Source: an uncultured Pseudoruegeria sp. (GTDB taxonomy: Bacteria; Pseudomonadota; Alphaproteobacteria; Rhodobacterales; Rhodobacteraceae). From it: a stretch of DNA of 64,000 bases. How positions within the stretch are numbered: position 1 is the first letter of the stretch; each line of letters opens with the position of its first letter. The DNA lies in NCBI GenBank assembly GCA_947498155.1, contig CANMJD010000002.1:1-64000 (forward strand), read 5' to 3'. Below, piece by piece: positions 36,586-44,771 of the stretch. Below the pieces are notes generated by a model. That model worked only from the letters and a program-made list of their open reading frames with translations. It searched no databases and was not told the origin of the DNA. The position numbers and the translations under genes are program-made.

Positions 36586-37550
36586 GAGATATTTCTGTTC
36601 TGGGAGCCGGTGCATTTGGTACCGCATTGGCGATCACCCTTGCGCGCAGCGGTGCTGCGGTAACGCTTTGGGCGCGGAATGCGGATCACGCTGCCGCCAT
36701 GCAATCCGAACGCGTCAACCAGTTGCGTCTTGCAGATGCCAGCTTTCCACCCAACCTGCGCGTCACGGATAAACTAACGGATTGCGCTGGATCAGAGACG
36801 GTTTTGCTTGCCGTCCCGATGCAGAAAATCGCCGGTTTCCTAACGGACAATGGGTCGGTTTTGGACGGCAAAGCCATCGTTGCCTGCTGCAAGGGGGTCG
36901 ATCTGGCGACTGGGCTGGGCCCAACCGCAACAATCAAAAAGGCCTGCCCAAACAGCGAGGCTGCAATTCTGACCGGTCCCAGTTTTGCAATTGATATCGC
37001 GCGTGGATTACCCACCGCCTTAACGCTTGCCTGTCAAAACGCCGGGGCCGCCGCGCATTTGCAATCCCAGCTTTCTACCGACACGCTTCGGCTCTATCGC
37101 ACCACCGACACGCTGGGGGCAGAGCTTGGGGGCGCATTGAAGAACGTCATCGCCATCGCCTGCGGCGTTGCCATCGGCGCTGGCCTTGGCGAAAGCGCCC
37201 GTGCAGCGGTGATGACCCGTGGCTATGCGGAAATCCAGCGCTTGGCTGGCAAAATGGGTGCGCGATCCGAAACTCTGGCGGGGCTCTCCGGTTTTGGCGA
37301 TTTAACCCTGACCTGCACCTCTGAAAAATCCCGGAACTTTTCGTTTGGTCTGTCCTTGGGGCGGGCTGAACCCTTTGATGCCGGAAAAACCGTCGAAGGT
37401 GCGGCAACAGCGCGTGCCGTTGCCCGGCTTGCGAAAACGCAAGGCGTCGAAATGCCGATCACCACAGTTGTCGCGGCTGTGCTAGACCAGAAAATCACCA
37501 TTACCGACGCGGTAGCCGCATTGCTTTCGCGCCCCTTAAAAGAGGAATAA
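36582..37550 (+). CDS. gpsA: Glycerol-3-phosphate dehydrogenase [NAD(P)+]
   Basis: A 322-residue enzyme that reduces dihydroxyacetone phosphate to sn-glycerol-3-phosphate for phospholipid synthesis. The Rossmann motif is [10 protein letters not shown] (8-17). The substrate block includes [18 protein letters not shown] and the conserved [12 protein letters not shown]. It overlaps tsaD by 4 bases (ATGA) and is followed after 5 bases by the YciI gene, so all four genes to 38247 form one operon. Confidence 0.96.
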   Translation: MRDISVLGAGAFGTALAITLARSGAAVTLWARNADHAAAMQSERVNQLRLADASFPPNLRVTDKLTDCAGSETVLLAVPMQKIAGFLTDNGSVLDGKAIVACCKGVDLATGLGPTATIKKACPNSEAAILTGPSFAIDIARGLPTALTLACQNAGAAAHLQSQLSTDTLRLYRTTDTLGAELGGALKNVIAIACGVAIGAGLGESARAAVMTRGYAEIQRLAGKMGARSETLAGLSGFGDLTLTCTSEKSRNFSFGLSLGRAEPFDAGKTVEGAATARAVARLAKTQGVEMPITTVVAAVLDQKITITDAVAALLSRPLKEE

Positions 37551-37555
37551 AACAC

Positions 37556-37828
37556 ATGAAAGTCGCCCTTATTGCCAAAGACAAACCTGGTGCGCTGTCC
37601 ATCCGTCAGGAAAACCGCCCCGATCATGTGGCCTATCTGAAGGCAAATAGTATCGTCGAACAGGCCGGCCCCTTTCTGGACGACGCCGGAGAGATGTGTG
37701 GCTCCTTGATCATCTTGAATGTGGACACGATGGCAGACGCGGAAGCATTTGCCGCGAATGATCCCTATGGCAAAGCCGGGCTCTTTGAATCGGTCGAACT
37801 GATTATCTGGAACAGGGTCATCGGCTGA
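37556..37828 (+). CDS. YciI-family protein
   Basis: A 90-residue protein of the YciI dimeric alpha/beta-barrel family, with NRPDHVAYLKA (the family's His) and NDPYGKAGLFESVEL in the C-terminal half. The family's general reaction is unknown. It is translationally coupled to the next gene through a one-base TGATG overlap. Confidence 0.85.
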   Translation: MKVALIAKDKPGALSIRQENRPDHVAYLKANSIVEQAGPFLDDAGEMCGSLIILNVDTMADAEAFAANDPYGKAGLFESVELIIWNRVIG

Positions 37829-38247
37829 TGGCGTATTGGCTCTTTAAATCAGAAGCCAATACATGGAGCTGGGAACAGCAGGTCGCCAAAGGCGACGCCG
37901 GAGAGGAATGGGATGGCGTGCGCAACTATCAAGCACGCAATCACATGCGGACCATGAAAATCGGCGATCGCGGCTTTTTCTATTTGTCGCAAAAGGACAA
38001 AAAGATCGTCGGCATCATCGAGGTCTGCGCCGAAAGCCATCCCGACAGCAGCACCGAGGATGCGCGCTGGGATTGCGTCGACATCAAAGCCGTCGCGCCG
38101 CTGCCAACCCCCGTCACGCTTCAGATGTGCAAAGACGACGAACGCTTAAAGGACATGGTTCTGGTGAATAATACACGCCTGTCGGTGCAACCCGTCAGCG
38201 ACGCCGAATGGCAGATCATCTGCGCGCTTGGCGGCTATTCTGAATAA
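37828..38247 (+). CDS. EVE-domain protein
   Basis: A 139-residue stand-alone EVE domain (PUA-like fold): YWLFKSEANTWSWEQQ at the start, VRNYQARNHMRTMKIGDRGFFY and the final VQPVSDAEWQIICALGG. EVE domains bind modified bases in DNA or RNA. The conserved place after gpsA and yciI is typical of alphaproteobacteria. No restriction or modification gene is near, so it is more likely housekeeping than defence. Confidence 0.88.
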   Translation: MAYWLFKSEANTWSWEQQVAKGDAGEEWDGVRNYQARNHMRTMKIGDRGFFYLSQKDKKIVGIIEVCAESHPDSSTEDARWDCVDIKAVAPLPTPVTLQMCKDDERLKDMVLVNNTRLSVQPVSDAEWQIICALGGYSE

Positions 38248-38300
38248 CACAAGCCCCGACCATTTGGCGGGGCTTGCACATATTGACGGATAAAACCGGC

Positions 38301-38642
38301 TTATCCGTAAACAGATTCTTTGCCGAAATGTTTGGTCAGCATGTAATAAACAACGGCCCGATATTTGTTGCGCTCGGATTTGCCATAGGTTTCACAGACA
38401 GCATTGATCGCTTCCATCAATTCCGGCCCATCGGCCAGACCCAGCTTCTTGATCAGAAAATTGTTCTTTACGGTTTCAAGCTCGCTTTCCTGCGAGGCTG
38501 CCACGGTGCTGGCATCGGCATCATAAATCGCAGGACCACACCCGATGGTGACTTTGGTCAACAGATCCATGTCCGCATCCATGCCACATTTGTTTTTCAA
38601 ATCATCCGCATATTGCGCAATCAAATCATCTCTTTTGCCCAT
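38301..38642 (-). CDS. DUF2853 family protein
   Basis: A 113-residue helical protein matching the DUF2853 family: MGKRDDLIAQYADDLKNK at the start, CGPAIYDADAS in the centre, and YRAVVYYMLTKHFGKE near the end. Function is unknown. It is a single gene, convergent with the EVE gene; a GC hairpin without a T-run (38251-38275) lies between them. Confidence 0.85.
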   Translation of the reverse strand: MGKRDDLIAQYADDLKNKCGMDADMDLLTKVTIGCGPAIYDADASTVAASQESELETVKNNFLIKKLGLADGPELMEAINAVCETYGKSERNKYRAVVYYMLTKHFGKESVYG

Positions 38643-38797
38643 TTGGCATCTCCCTAAATATTATTTTTGGCCCGAAACCGAGCTTGCGCTGAAGGGTAGG
38701 CAAAAAAACCACGACCGCAAAAGGAAATTTTCGAAAAACTTTCCCCCTAATCTGGTTCACCGCCTGAATGGCCCCAAAGCGCCGGCAAAACATCAAT

Positions 38798-38899
38798 GCG
38801 AGGCGCTGCCTCGCGCTCCGGGATATTTGCTTTCAAGTGAAAGGGGTTTTCATTTTGACAAAAATATCCCGGGGAGTCCTGAAAGGACGGGGCAGCGCC
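38798..38899. repeat. Nested palindromic extragenic element
   Basis: A dense set of inverted repeats between ahcY and the DUF2853 gene. Long-range arms are GGCGCTGCC (38802-38810) with GGCAGCGCC (38891-38899) and CTCCGGGATATTT (38816-38828) with AAATATCCCGG (38862-38872). Local hairpins are GCGAGGC/GCCTCGC (38798-38814), CTTTCA/TGAAAG (38830-38843) and GTCCT/AGGAC (38876-38888). It resembles a repetitive extragenic palindrome; copy number cannot be judged here. Confidence 0.55.
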
Positions 38900-38900
38900 C

Positions 38901-38928
38901 CAAAAAGTAGGGGCCCCGAAGGGCCCCT
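38901..38928 (-). terminator. UUCG-capped terminator after ahcY
   Basis: On the minus strand the stem AGGGGCCC/GGGCCCCT is capped by a TTCG tetraloop closed by C-G, followed by a run of five T residues. It sits 8 bases after the ahcY stop. Confidence 0.85.
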
Positions 38929-38935
38929 GATCTGC

Positions 38936-40327
38936 TTAGTAACGGTAGTGTTCGGGCTTAAACGGCCCATCGACCGTCACACCGATATAATCAGCCTGCT
39001 CTTTTTTCAGTTCGGTCAGTTTTACACCGATCCGCGCCAGATGCAGGCGGGCGACTTTTTCGTCCAGATGTTTTGGCAGAATATAAACGTCGTTTTTATA
39101 CTCATCGCCTTTGGTCCAAAGCTCGATCTGAGCCAATACCTGATTGGTAAAGGAGGCCGACATCACAAAGGACGGATGCCCCGTGGCGTTGCCAAGGTTC
39201 AGCAGGCGTCCTTCGGACAGCAGGATCAAACGGCTGCCCGAAGGCATCTCGATCATATCGACCTGTTCTTTGATGTTGGTCCATTTGTGGTTCTTCAGCG
39301 CAGCAACCTGAATTTCATTATCGAAATGGCCAATGTTGCCCACAATCGCCATGTCTTTCATCTCGCGCATATGCTCGATCCGAATGACGTCTTTGTTGCC
39401 GGTTGTGGTGATAAAGATATCGGCATCCGCCAGAACATCTTCCAGCACAACAACTTCGAACCCGTCCATGGCCGCTTGAAGCGCGCAAATCGGATCAACC
39501 TCGGTGACTTTGACCCGTGCACCAGCACCGCTTAGAGATGCAGCGGAGCCTTTGCCCACATCGCCATACCCACAAACAACCGCAACCTTACCGGCCATCA
39601 TCGTATCGGTGGCGCGGCGGATACCGTCGACCAGCGATTCTTTACAGCCGTATTTATTGTCGAATTTCGACTTGGTAACAGAATCATTCACGTTGATCGC
39701 AGGGAAGGGCAAATGGCCTTGCTTCACCAGATCATAAAGACGATGCACACCGGTTGTGGTTTCTTCGGAAACACCTTGGATCTGGTCGCGCATTTTGGTG
39801 AACCAGCCGGGGCTTTGTGCCATGCGCTTTTTGATCTGTGCAAAGACGGCCACCTCTTCTTCGGAGGTGGGAACCTCGATCAGGCCAGTTTCGCCGTTTT
39901 CAACGCGGGCCCCAAGCAGGATATAAAGCGTCGCGTCGCCCCCATCATCCAGAATAAGGTTCGGACCTTCGGGAAACTGAAACGACCGATCCAGATAATC
40001 CCAATGCTCTTCCAGAGACTGGCCTTTGATCGCAAAAACAGGTGTGCCCCCAGCCGCAATTGCAGCGGCTGCGTGGTCTTGGGTCGAAAAGATATTGCAA
40101 GACGCCCAGCGTACATCGGCCCCCAGAGCAACCAGAGTTTCGATCAGAACCGCCGTCTGGATCGTCATATGCAACGAACCGACAATACGCGATCCAGCCA
40201 GGGGCTTGCTGTCACCGTATTCGTCGCGCAGCGCCATCAGACCCGGCATTTCGGTTTCGGCAATGTCCAGTTCCTTGCGCCCGAAATCGGCCAGCGCAAT
40301 GTCTTTTACAATATAATCGGCGGCCAT
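38936..40327 (-). CDS. ahcY: Adenosylhomocysteinase
   Basis: A 463-residue NAD-dependent enzyme that splits S-adenosylhomocysteine to homocysteine and adenosine, recycling the product of methyltransferases. NAD is bound at [12 protein letters not shown], and substrate-site blocks [15 protein letters not shown] and [13 protein letters not shown] (conserved Lys) are present. The C-terminus ends [10 protein letters not shown] as in the family. Full length. An AAGGAG site lies upstream; no SAH riboswitch is recognisable in the leader. Confidence 0.97.
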   Translation of the reverse strand: MAADYIVKDIALADFGRKELDIAETEMPGLMALRDEYGDSKPLAGSRIVGSLHMTIQTAVLIETLVALGADVRWASCNIFSTQDHAAAAIAAGGTPVFAIKGQSLEEHWDYLDRSFQFPEGPNLILDDGGDATLYILLGARVENGETGLIEVPTSEEEVAVFAQIKKRMAQSPGWFTKMRDQIQGVSEETTTGVHRLYDLVKQGHLPFPAINVNDSVTKSKFDNKYGCKESLVDGIRRATDTMMAGKVAVVCGYGDVGKGSAASLSGAGARVKVTEVDPICALQAAMDGFEVVVLEDVLADADIFITTTGNKDVIRIEHMREMKDMAIVGNIGHFDNEIQVAALKNHKWTNIKEQVDMIEMPSGSRLILLSEGRLLNLGNATGHPSFVMSASFTNQVLAQIELWTKGDEYKNDVYILPKHLDEKVARLHLARIGVKLTELKKEQADYIGVTVDGPFKPEHYRY

Positions 40328-40516
40328 CAGCTCGGCTCCTTTGTGTATAGATTTAACGGGCAGATAGCACTGCGGTCCGGTTTCGGCAAGCGCAGCGCCT
40401 GCCCTGCGCCATTATCCCCGCCATAACCGCGCGTCACCGGGGATCACGGCAGAATGGCTTTACAAGCACCGCAGAGGCGGCTACCCAAAAAGCAGAACAT
40501 TTAAAGAACAGATTCT

Positions 40517-41116
40517 ATGCCCAAACAACCCAGAGCCTGGCAACGCATGCTGTCGGGCCGCCGCCTTGATCTACTTGACCCGACGCCGGTGGATATCGAA
40601 GTCGAAGACATTGCCCACGGGCTGGCCTTTGTGGCGCGCTGGAACGGACAAACACAGGGGGATTACCCCTATTCGGTGGCCGAGCATTCGCTTTTGGTGG
40701 AATGGCTGTTTGGCCAGCTCTTTCCCAAAGCTCCGGTGAAATGGCGCCTGGCAGCGCTGCTGCACGATGCGCCGGAATATGTAATCGGTGATATGATATC
40801 GCCGGTTAAAAACGCCGTCGGCCCCGATTACGGGGCTTTGGATGACAGGCTGACTGCCGCCATCCATATCCGTTTTGGTTTGCCCGCTGCCTTGCCTGTC
40901 TCGATCAAGAAACAAATCAAACGCGCCGACCGGATTTCCGCCTGGTTCGAAGCGACACAGATCGCAGGGTTCTCCGAGGCTGAATCCAACAGCTTTTTCG
41001 GCGCCCCGCCAGAGCAATTGCGCGATGCGGTGAAAATCACCCCCCGCCCGCCCGTTCAGGTCCGGCAGGACTTTACCCAACGCCACGCAACCCTGCTGGA
41101 CCAGTTCCGTGATTGA
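40517..41116 (+). CDS. HD-domain phosphohydrolase
   Basis: A 199-residue HD-superfamily hydrolase. The metal ligands are visible as His57 (SVAEHSLL), His83-Asp84 (LLHDAPEYV) and a distal Asp in KRADRISAW. This spacing resembles YfbR-type nucleotidases. The GNAT gene begins 8 bases inside its 3' end, so the pair is an operon. The substrate is inferred to be a nucleotide or related phosphate, not proven. Confidence 0.85.
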   Translation: MPKQPRAWQRMLSGRRLDLLDPTPVDIEVEDIAHGLAFVARWNGQTQGDYPYSVAEHSLLVEWLFGQLFPKAPVKWRLAALLHDAPEYVIGDMISPVKNAVGPDYGALDDRLTAAIHIRFGLPAALPVSIKKQIKRADRISAWFEATQIAGFSEAESNSFFGAPPEQLRDAVKITPRPPVQVRQDFTQRHATLLDQFRD

Positions 41117-41597
41117 GGTGCGAAAAGCGGCGGCTTTTGACAGTGGCGCGATGGCCGCCCTGTTAAACGAGATCATAATCGCCGGCGGCACCACCGCCCT
41201 GACAGAGCCGGTAACCGGACGCGATCTGGCGGAATGGATGGGCGCTGCCCCCGATGCTTCTGCGTGGCACGTGGCGGTAACGCAAGCGGGGGATGTCACC
41301 GGCTTTCAATGGATTTCACCCCATGAAAACCTCCCGCCCGAGGCTTGCGATGTCGCCACTTTTGTCAAAACCGGTAAAACCGGTCTTGGGGTTGGGTCGC
41401 TGTTGTTTGAAGCAACGCGGGCGGCAGCAGCGCGGTTGGGCTACCGCTGGATTAACGCCACCATCCGCGCCGATAACAGTGGCGGGCTGGTCTATTATCA
41501 AAGCCGAGGATTTCGCGATTGGCATTTCGAAGAGAATGTGCCGCTTGCCAGTGGTCAGCGGGTTTCCAAAATCAGCAAACGCTTTGACCTGAAATAG
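41109..41597 (+). CDS. GNAT-family N-acetyltransferase
   Basis: A 162-residue acetyltransferase. The acetyl-CoA site appears as KTGLGVGSLLFEATRAA (about 95-111), followed by WINATIRADNSGGLVYYQSRGF, the usual C-terminal half of the fold. It starts with GTG at 41109, overlapping the HD gene by 8 bases. Acceptor unknown; the MIEVRKAAAFDSGAMA start is typical of small-molecule GNATs. Confidence 0.85.
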   Translation: MIEVRKAAAFDSGAMAALLNEIIIAGGTTALTEPVTGRDLAEWMGAAPDASAWHVAVTQAGDVTGFQWISPHENLPPEACDVATFVKTGKTGLGVGSLLFEATRAAAARLGYRWINATIRADNSGGLVYYQSRGFRDWHFEENVPLASGQRVSKISKRFDLK

Positions 41598-41618
41598 CCG
41601 GTTTAACGGATATTAGGC

Positions 41619-41978
41619 TCACACCGCACAGGCCAGACCGGCACTTTGCCCATCCAGCATTTGCCAGCCCTCAAAAGAATTCCCTCTGAAATTCGCGACC
41701 AAACCGTCTGAAAACTTCATCTGTTTCGCATCACAGGCGGCATTGATTTCTATCGACATCGCCGGACCGGCCAGTTTTTCCAAAGCAATCACCGCACCCG
41801 CTTCGGAGCGGCCAAAGCTGACTTCTTGCAAACTGCCCGCCACCCCCAATCCGTCAGCGATCAAACGATAGCCTATTGGCGTCATCACTGTGGATTCTGG
41901 TGTGGCGCAGGCCGTCAGGGTGAAGGCCAGCAAAAGCACCCCGCCCGTTAGTTTGGCTTTAAGGCGAAAGCCAGACAC
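41619..41978 (-). CDS. Small META/HslJ-like lipoprotein candidate
   Basis: About 119 residues with a lipoprotein signal ending in LTAC. The body has a short YRLIADGL segment, a single SIEINAACDAKQMKFSDG block and two later cysteines, giving a small beta-rich protein loosely like META-domain envelope proteins; this match is weak. The start is uncertain. A GTG at 41978, one base after the regA stop, gives a good signal peptide and coupling to regA; a TTG at 42002 is the alternative. Confidence 0.55.
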   Translation of the reverse strand: MSGFRLKAKLTGGVLLLAFTLTACATPESTVMTPIGYRLIADGLGVAGSLQEVSFGRSEAGAVIALEKLAGPAMSIEINAACDAKQMKFSDGLVANFRGNSFEGWQMLDGQSAGLACAV

Positions 41979-41979
41979 C

Positions 41980-42534
41980 CTAACGCGGGCTGCGTTTTGC
42001 AAGGATACGCTGAAGAGTGCGGCGGTGCATGTTCAACCGGCGTGCGGTTTCACTGACATTGCGATCACACAGCTCATAGACGCGCTGAATGTGTTCCCAG
42101 CGAACACGATCCGCAGACATCGGGTTTTCCGGCGGGGGTGGCAAATCGCCATCAGTCGCCAGAAGTGCGGCCGTCACATCATTGGCATCCGCCGGTTTGG
42201 ACAGGTAATCCATTGCCCCGATTTTCACCGCCGCCACCGCCGTTGCAATCGCACCATATCCGGTCAGCACCACAACCCGGCTGTCAGGGCGGGTTTCGCG
42301 CAGGGTTTCGACCACATCCAGACCGGAGCCATCTTCAAGCCGCAGATCAACCACCGCATAGGCCGGTGGACGCGAGGTTGCGATGGCCTTGCCAGCGGCC
42401 ACCGAGCCTGCTGTTTCCACCGCAAAACCGCGTTTTTCCATAGCCCGTGCCAGGCGCTTCAGAAAGGGTTCGTCATCGTCCAACAATAGTAATGTATTGT
42501 CGGGTCCGATCTCTTTCACTTCGCGCTCGGCCAT
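41980..42534 (-). CDS. regA: Redox response regulator RegA/PrrA
   Basis: A 184-residue response regulator. The receiver domain has the acidic pocket LLLLDDDEPF, phospho-acceptor Asp63 (VVDLRLEDG) and the conserved Lys in YLSKPAD. A proline-rich linker (DLPPPPENP) leads to a Fis-type helix-turn-helix (NVSETARRLNMHRRTLQRIL). It partners RegB, encoded 0.8 kb away on the opposite strand, and controls photosynthesis, respiration, carbon and nitrogen genes by redox state in Rhodobacterales. senC lies upstream on the same strand. Confidence 0.96.
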   Translation of the reverse strand: MAEREVKEIGPDNTLLLLDDDEPFLKRLARAMEKRGFAVETAGSVAAGKAIATSRPPAYAVVDLRLEDGSGLDVVETLRETRPDSRVVVLTGYGAIATAVAAVKIGAMDYLSKPADANDVTAALLATDGDLPPPPENPMSADRVRWEHIQRVYELCDRNVSETARRLNMHRRTLQRILAKRSPR

Positions 42535-42604
42535 GGGTTTCCTTTCGGGTTAAAATACTCTCTTAGAAAGGTGTAGGGCTTTGCGCCCCACCCGTCAAAT
42601 CCGA

Positions 42605-43225
42605 CTAGGTCGCATCTACAAAACAGGCCGTGGTTTTTGCCATCTGTTCAGGCGTGGTATCGCGCTTGAAAAACTCTACAAACCCTTGTTCTGGCAGCAC
42701 AAGATAGCTGAACGTTGAATGATCCACGAGGTAATATTCCGGATCACCATCCTGTTTTCTGAAATATGTGCGATAGGCTTTGGACGCGGCGGTGGTCTGC
42801 GCCAGGGTGCCGGTCAGGCCGATCATCTTTTCATGCATGATTTCGACATAGTCCCCCACAACTTCGGGAGTATCACGCTCTGGATCAATGGTGATAAAGA
42901 CCGGGGTAACATCATAGCCCTGCTCTGCCAGCACATCGACCGCCTCGGCATTGCGGGCGGTATCCAGCGGGCACACATCCGGACAAAACGTATAGCCGAA
43001 GTAAACTATAGAGGGTTTGGTGAACACATCCTGATCGGTAACGGTTTCCCCCTTGGTATTCACCAAGGTAAAGGGCCCGCCGATTGCGCCGGCTCCACCA
43101 GCGACCTGCGCCGTCCGGCAGGCGGCAAAAGCATCGCCGTTACGCTTTCCGCCGGTAATGAACCAAAGCACCCCGACCATAGCGAAAATCACGATGGCAG
43201 ACACGATTGCGACAAGGCGAGTCAT
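42605..43225 (-). CDS. senC: SCO1/SenC (PrrC) copper chaperone
   Basis: A 206-residue membrane-anchored thioredoxin-fold protein: one N-terminal helix (about 4-24), then the copper site Cys81-x3-Cys85 (TFCPDVCP) and His169 (LVDHS). SCO proteins deliver copper to cytochrome c oxidase CuA; in Rhodobacter the PrrC homologue also links oxidase state to RegB. It lies between regB and regA in the standard order. The start at 43225 has a GGAG site; a longer frame from 43255 is rejected. Confidence 0.94.
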   Translation of the reverse strand: MTRLVAIVSAIVIFAMVGVLWFITGGKRNGDAFAACRTAQVAGGAGAIGGPFTLVNTKGETVTDQDVFTKPSIVYFGYTFCPDVCPLDTARNAEAVDVLAEQGYDVTPVFITIDPERDTPEVVGDYVEIMHEKMIGLTGTLAQTTAASKAYRTYFRKQDGDPEYYLVDHSTFSYLVLPEQGFVEFFKRDTTPEQMAKTTACFVDAT

Positions 43226-43259
43226 AGGGTTCTCCGGTTTGTTCAAGCCGCGCATTGAT

Positions 43260-43274
43260 TGCGCTCTGTGCGCA
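43260..43274. promoter_or_regulatory. Dyad in the regB/senC divergent promoter region
   Basis: An inverted repeat TGCGC-TCTGT-GCGCA (43260-43274), followed closely by a second near-palindrome centred on ACAATTGT (about 43278-43292), all in the 93 bases between divergent senC and regB. It does not match the published RegA consensus strictly, so the binder is unassigned. Confidence 0.4.
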
Positions 43275-43318
43275 GATTAACAATTGTCCAAACTGACGCA
43301 TTCACAAAGGTGTGCTCC

Positions 43319-44707
43319 ATGGCGGATTCTTCGACTACCCTGATAAGCGCCCAAGCCCGGAGCGGCTGGATTCGCCTGCGCACACTGATCCTGCTTCGCT
43401 GGATTGCGATTATCGGGCAGATCATGGCAATTACCGTTGCCAGCCGGGTCTTTGATTTGCAGATTGAATTGGGTTGGTGCCTGCTGGTGATTGGCGCGGC
43501 GGTCATTACCAACCTTGTCGCGACCTATGTTTACCCCGAATCCAAACGGCTGACTGATCAGCAATCTGTGGCCCTGCTGTTATTTGATACCTGTCAGCTG
43601 GGTGTTCTGATCTTTTTGACCGGCGGGCTGAACAACCCCTTTGCCCTGCTGATTATGGCGCCGATTGCCGTGTCGGCAACCGTTCTGTCTCTGCGGTCGA
43701 CCCTGTTGCTGGGCGCGGTTGCGCTGTTGATTATTACCTTAGTCGCCAAATTCTACCTGCCTTTGCAAACCAGCGATGGGTTCGTATTTGCGCTGCCGGA
43801 CCTATTTGTCTTTGGGTTCTGGATTTCAATTGTCATCGGCACGGTGTTTTTAGGCGGATATGCCTATCGCGTTTCATCTGAAATTCATTCTATGTCACAG
43901 GCTCTTCTGGCAACACAAATGGCCCTGTCGCGCGAACAGAAGCTGACCGATCTTGGCGGAGTCGTCGCCGCTGCCGCCCATGAGCTGGGCACACCGCTGG
44001 CGACAATCAAACTGGTAAGCAGCGAAATGATCGATGAGCTGCAAGATCAGGATGAGTTGCGCGAAGATGCCGAATTGATCCGGAGCCAAGCCGACCGCTG
44101 TCGTGAAATCCTGCGCTCTATGGGGCGGGCGGGGAAAGACGACAAACACCTGCGCCGAGCGCCCCTTGAAGCTGTTATCGAAGAGGCCGCCGAGCCTCAC
44201 GTCAACCGCGGCAAGGACATCGAATTCATTCTGGTCGGGGGGGATTCGGACAGGCAGCCGGTGGTCATGCGCTACCCCGAGCTCATTCACGGGGTGCGCA
44301 ATCTGGTGCAGAATGCGGTCGATTTTACCGACACACGGGTCTGGGTTGAATTCGGTTGGAGCGACAGCAAGATTTTTGTGCGCATCATCGATAATGGCAA
44401 AGGCTTTCCGACGCAACTGATCGGCCGCATTGGTGATCCATTTGTGCGACGACGCGGTGGCGGCGCAGAATCGGCGGTCCGGCCCGGCTACGAAGGCATG
44501 GGGCTTGGTCTGTTCATCGCAAAAACTCTGCTGGAACGCACGGGGGCGACCCTTAGTTTTTCGAATGGCTCAGATCCGTTTCTGACAGATTCCGAACGTC
44601 CGGAACAATCCGGCGCCCATGTCGAGGTCACTTGGTCCCGCGCGGATATCGAAGTCGACCCCAGCGCTGCGACCGCCCCATTAGGTGAAAATATCCAATT
44701 TAGCTAA
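43319..44707 (+). CDS. regB: Redox sensor histidine kinase RegB/PrrB
   Basis: A 462-residue sensor kinase. Six transmembrane helices span about 22-185. The quinone-linked heptapeptide GGLNNPF is at 102-108. The H-box AAAAHELGTPLATI carries His221, and the redox-active cysteine follows at Cys261 (QADRCREIL), matching the RegB arrangement. The HATPase region has VRNLVQNAVDF, DNGKGFP and GMGLGLFIAKTL. The start at 43319 is chosen by fit to the family. It is divergent from senC-regA. Confidence 0.96.
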   Translation: MADSSTTLISAQARSGWIRLRTLILLRWIAIIGQIMAITVASRVFDLQIELGWCLLVIGAAVITNLVATYVYPESKRLTDQQSVALLLFDTCQLGVLIFLTGGLNNPFALLIMAPIAVSATVLSLRSTLLLGAVALLIITLVAKFYLPLQTSDGFVFALPDLFVFGFWISIVIGTVFLGGYAYRVSSEIHSMSQALLATQMALSREQKLTDLGGVVAAAAHELGTPLATIKLVSSEMIDELQDQDELREDAELIRSQADRCREILRSMGRAGKDDKHLRRAPLEAVIEEAAEPHVNRGKDIEFILVGGDSDRQPVVMRYPELIHGVRNLVQNAVDFTDTRVWVEFGWSDSKIFVRIIDNGKGFPTQLIGRIGDPFVRRRGGGAESAVRPGYEGMGLGLFIAKTLLERTGATLSFSNGSDPFLTDSERPEQSGAHVEVTWSRADIEVDPSAATAPLGENIQFS

Positions 44708-44771
44708 ATGCCAAAGTTAAAACGCTGTTAACCAAGACCCCCTAGGCTGATCTGCGAACAGGAGGTCTGCC

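Noticed and set aside
37828-38247. EVE-domain gene as part of a defence system
   Set aside because: Its operon holds tsaD, gpsA and yciI and no restriction or methylase gene, so a housekeeping setting is more likely.
38251-38275. Hairpin AAGCCCCG/CGGGGCTT between the EVE and DUF2853 genes
   Set aside because: The stem is strong, but neither strand has a following T-run, so it is not called as a terminator.
40328-40440. Possible SAH or SAM riboswitch in the ahcY leader
   Set aside because: The leader is GC-rich with repeats such as GGCGCTGCG, but the conserved core of SAH, SAM-II or SAM/SAH aptamers could not be matched.
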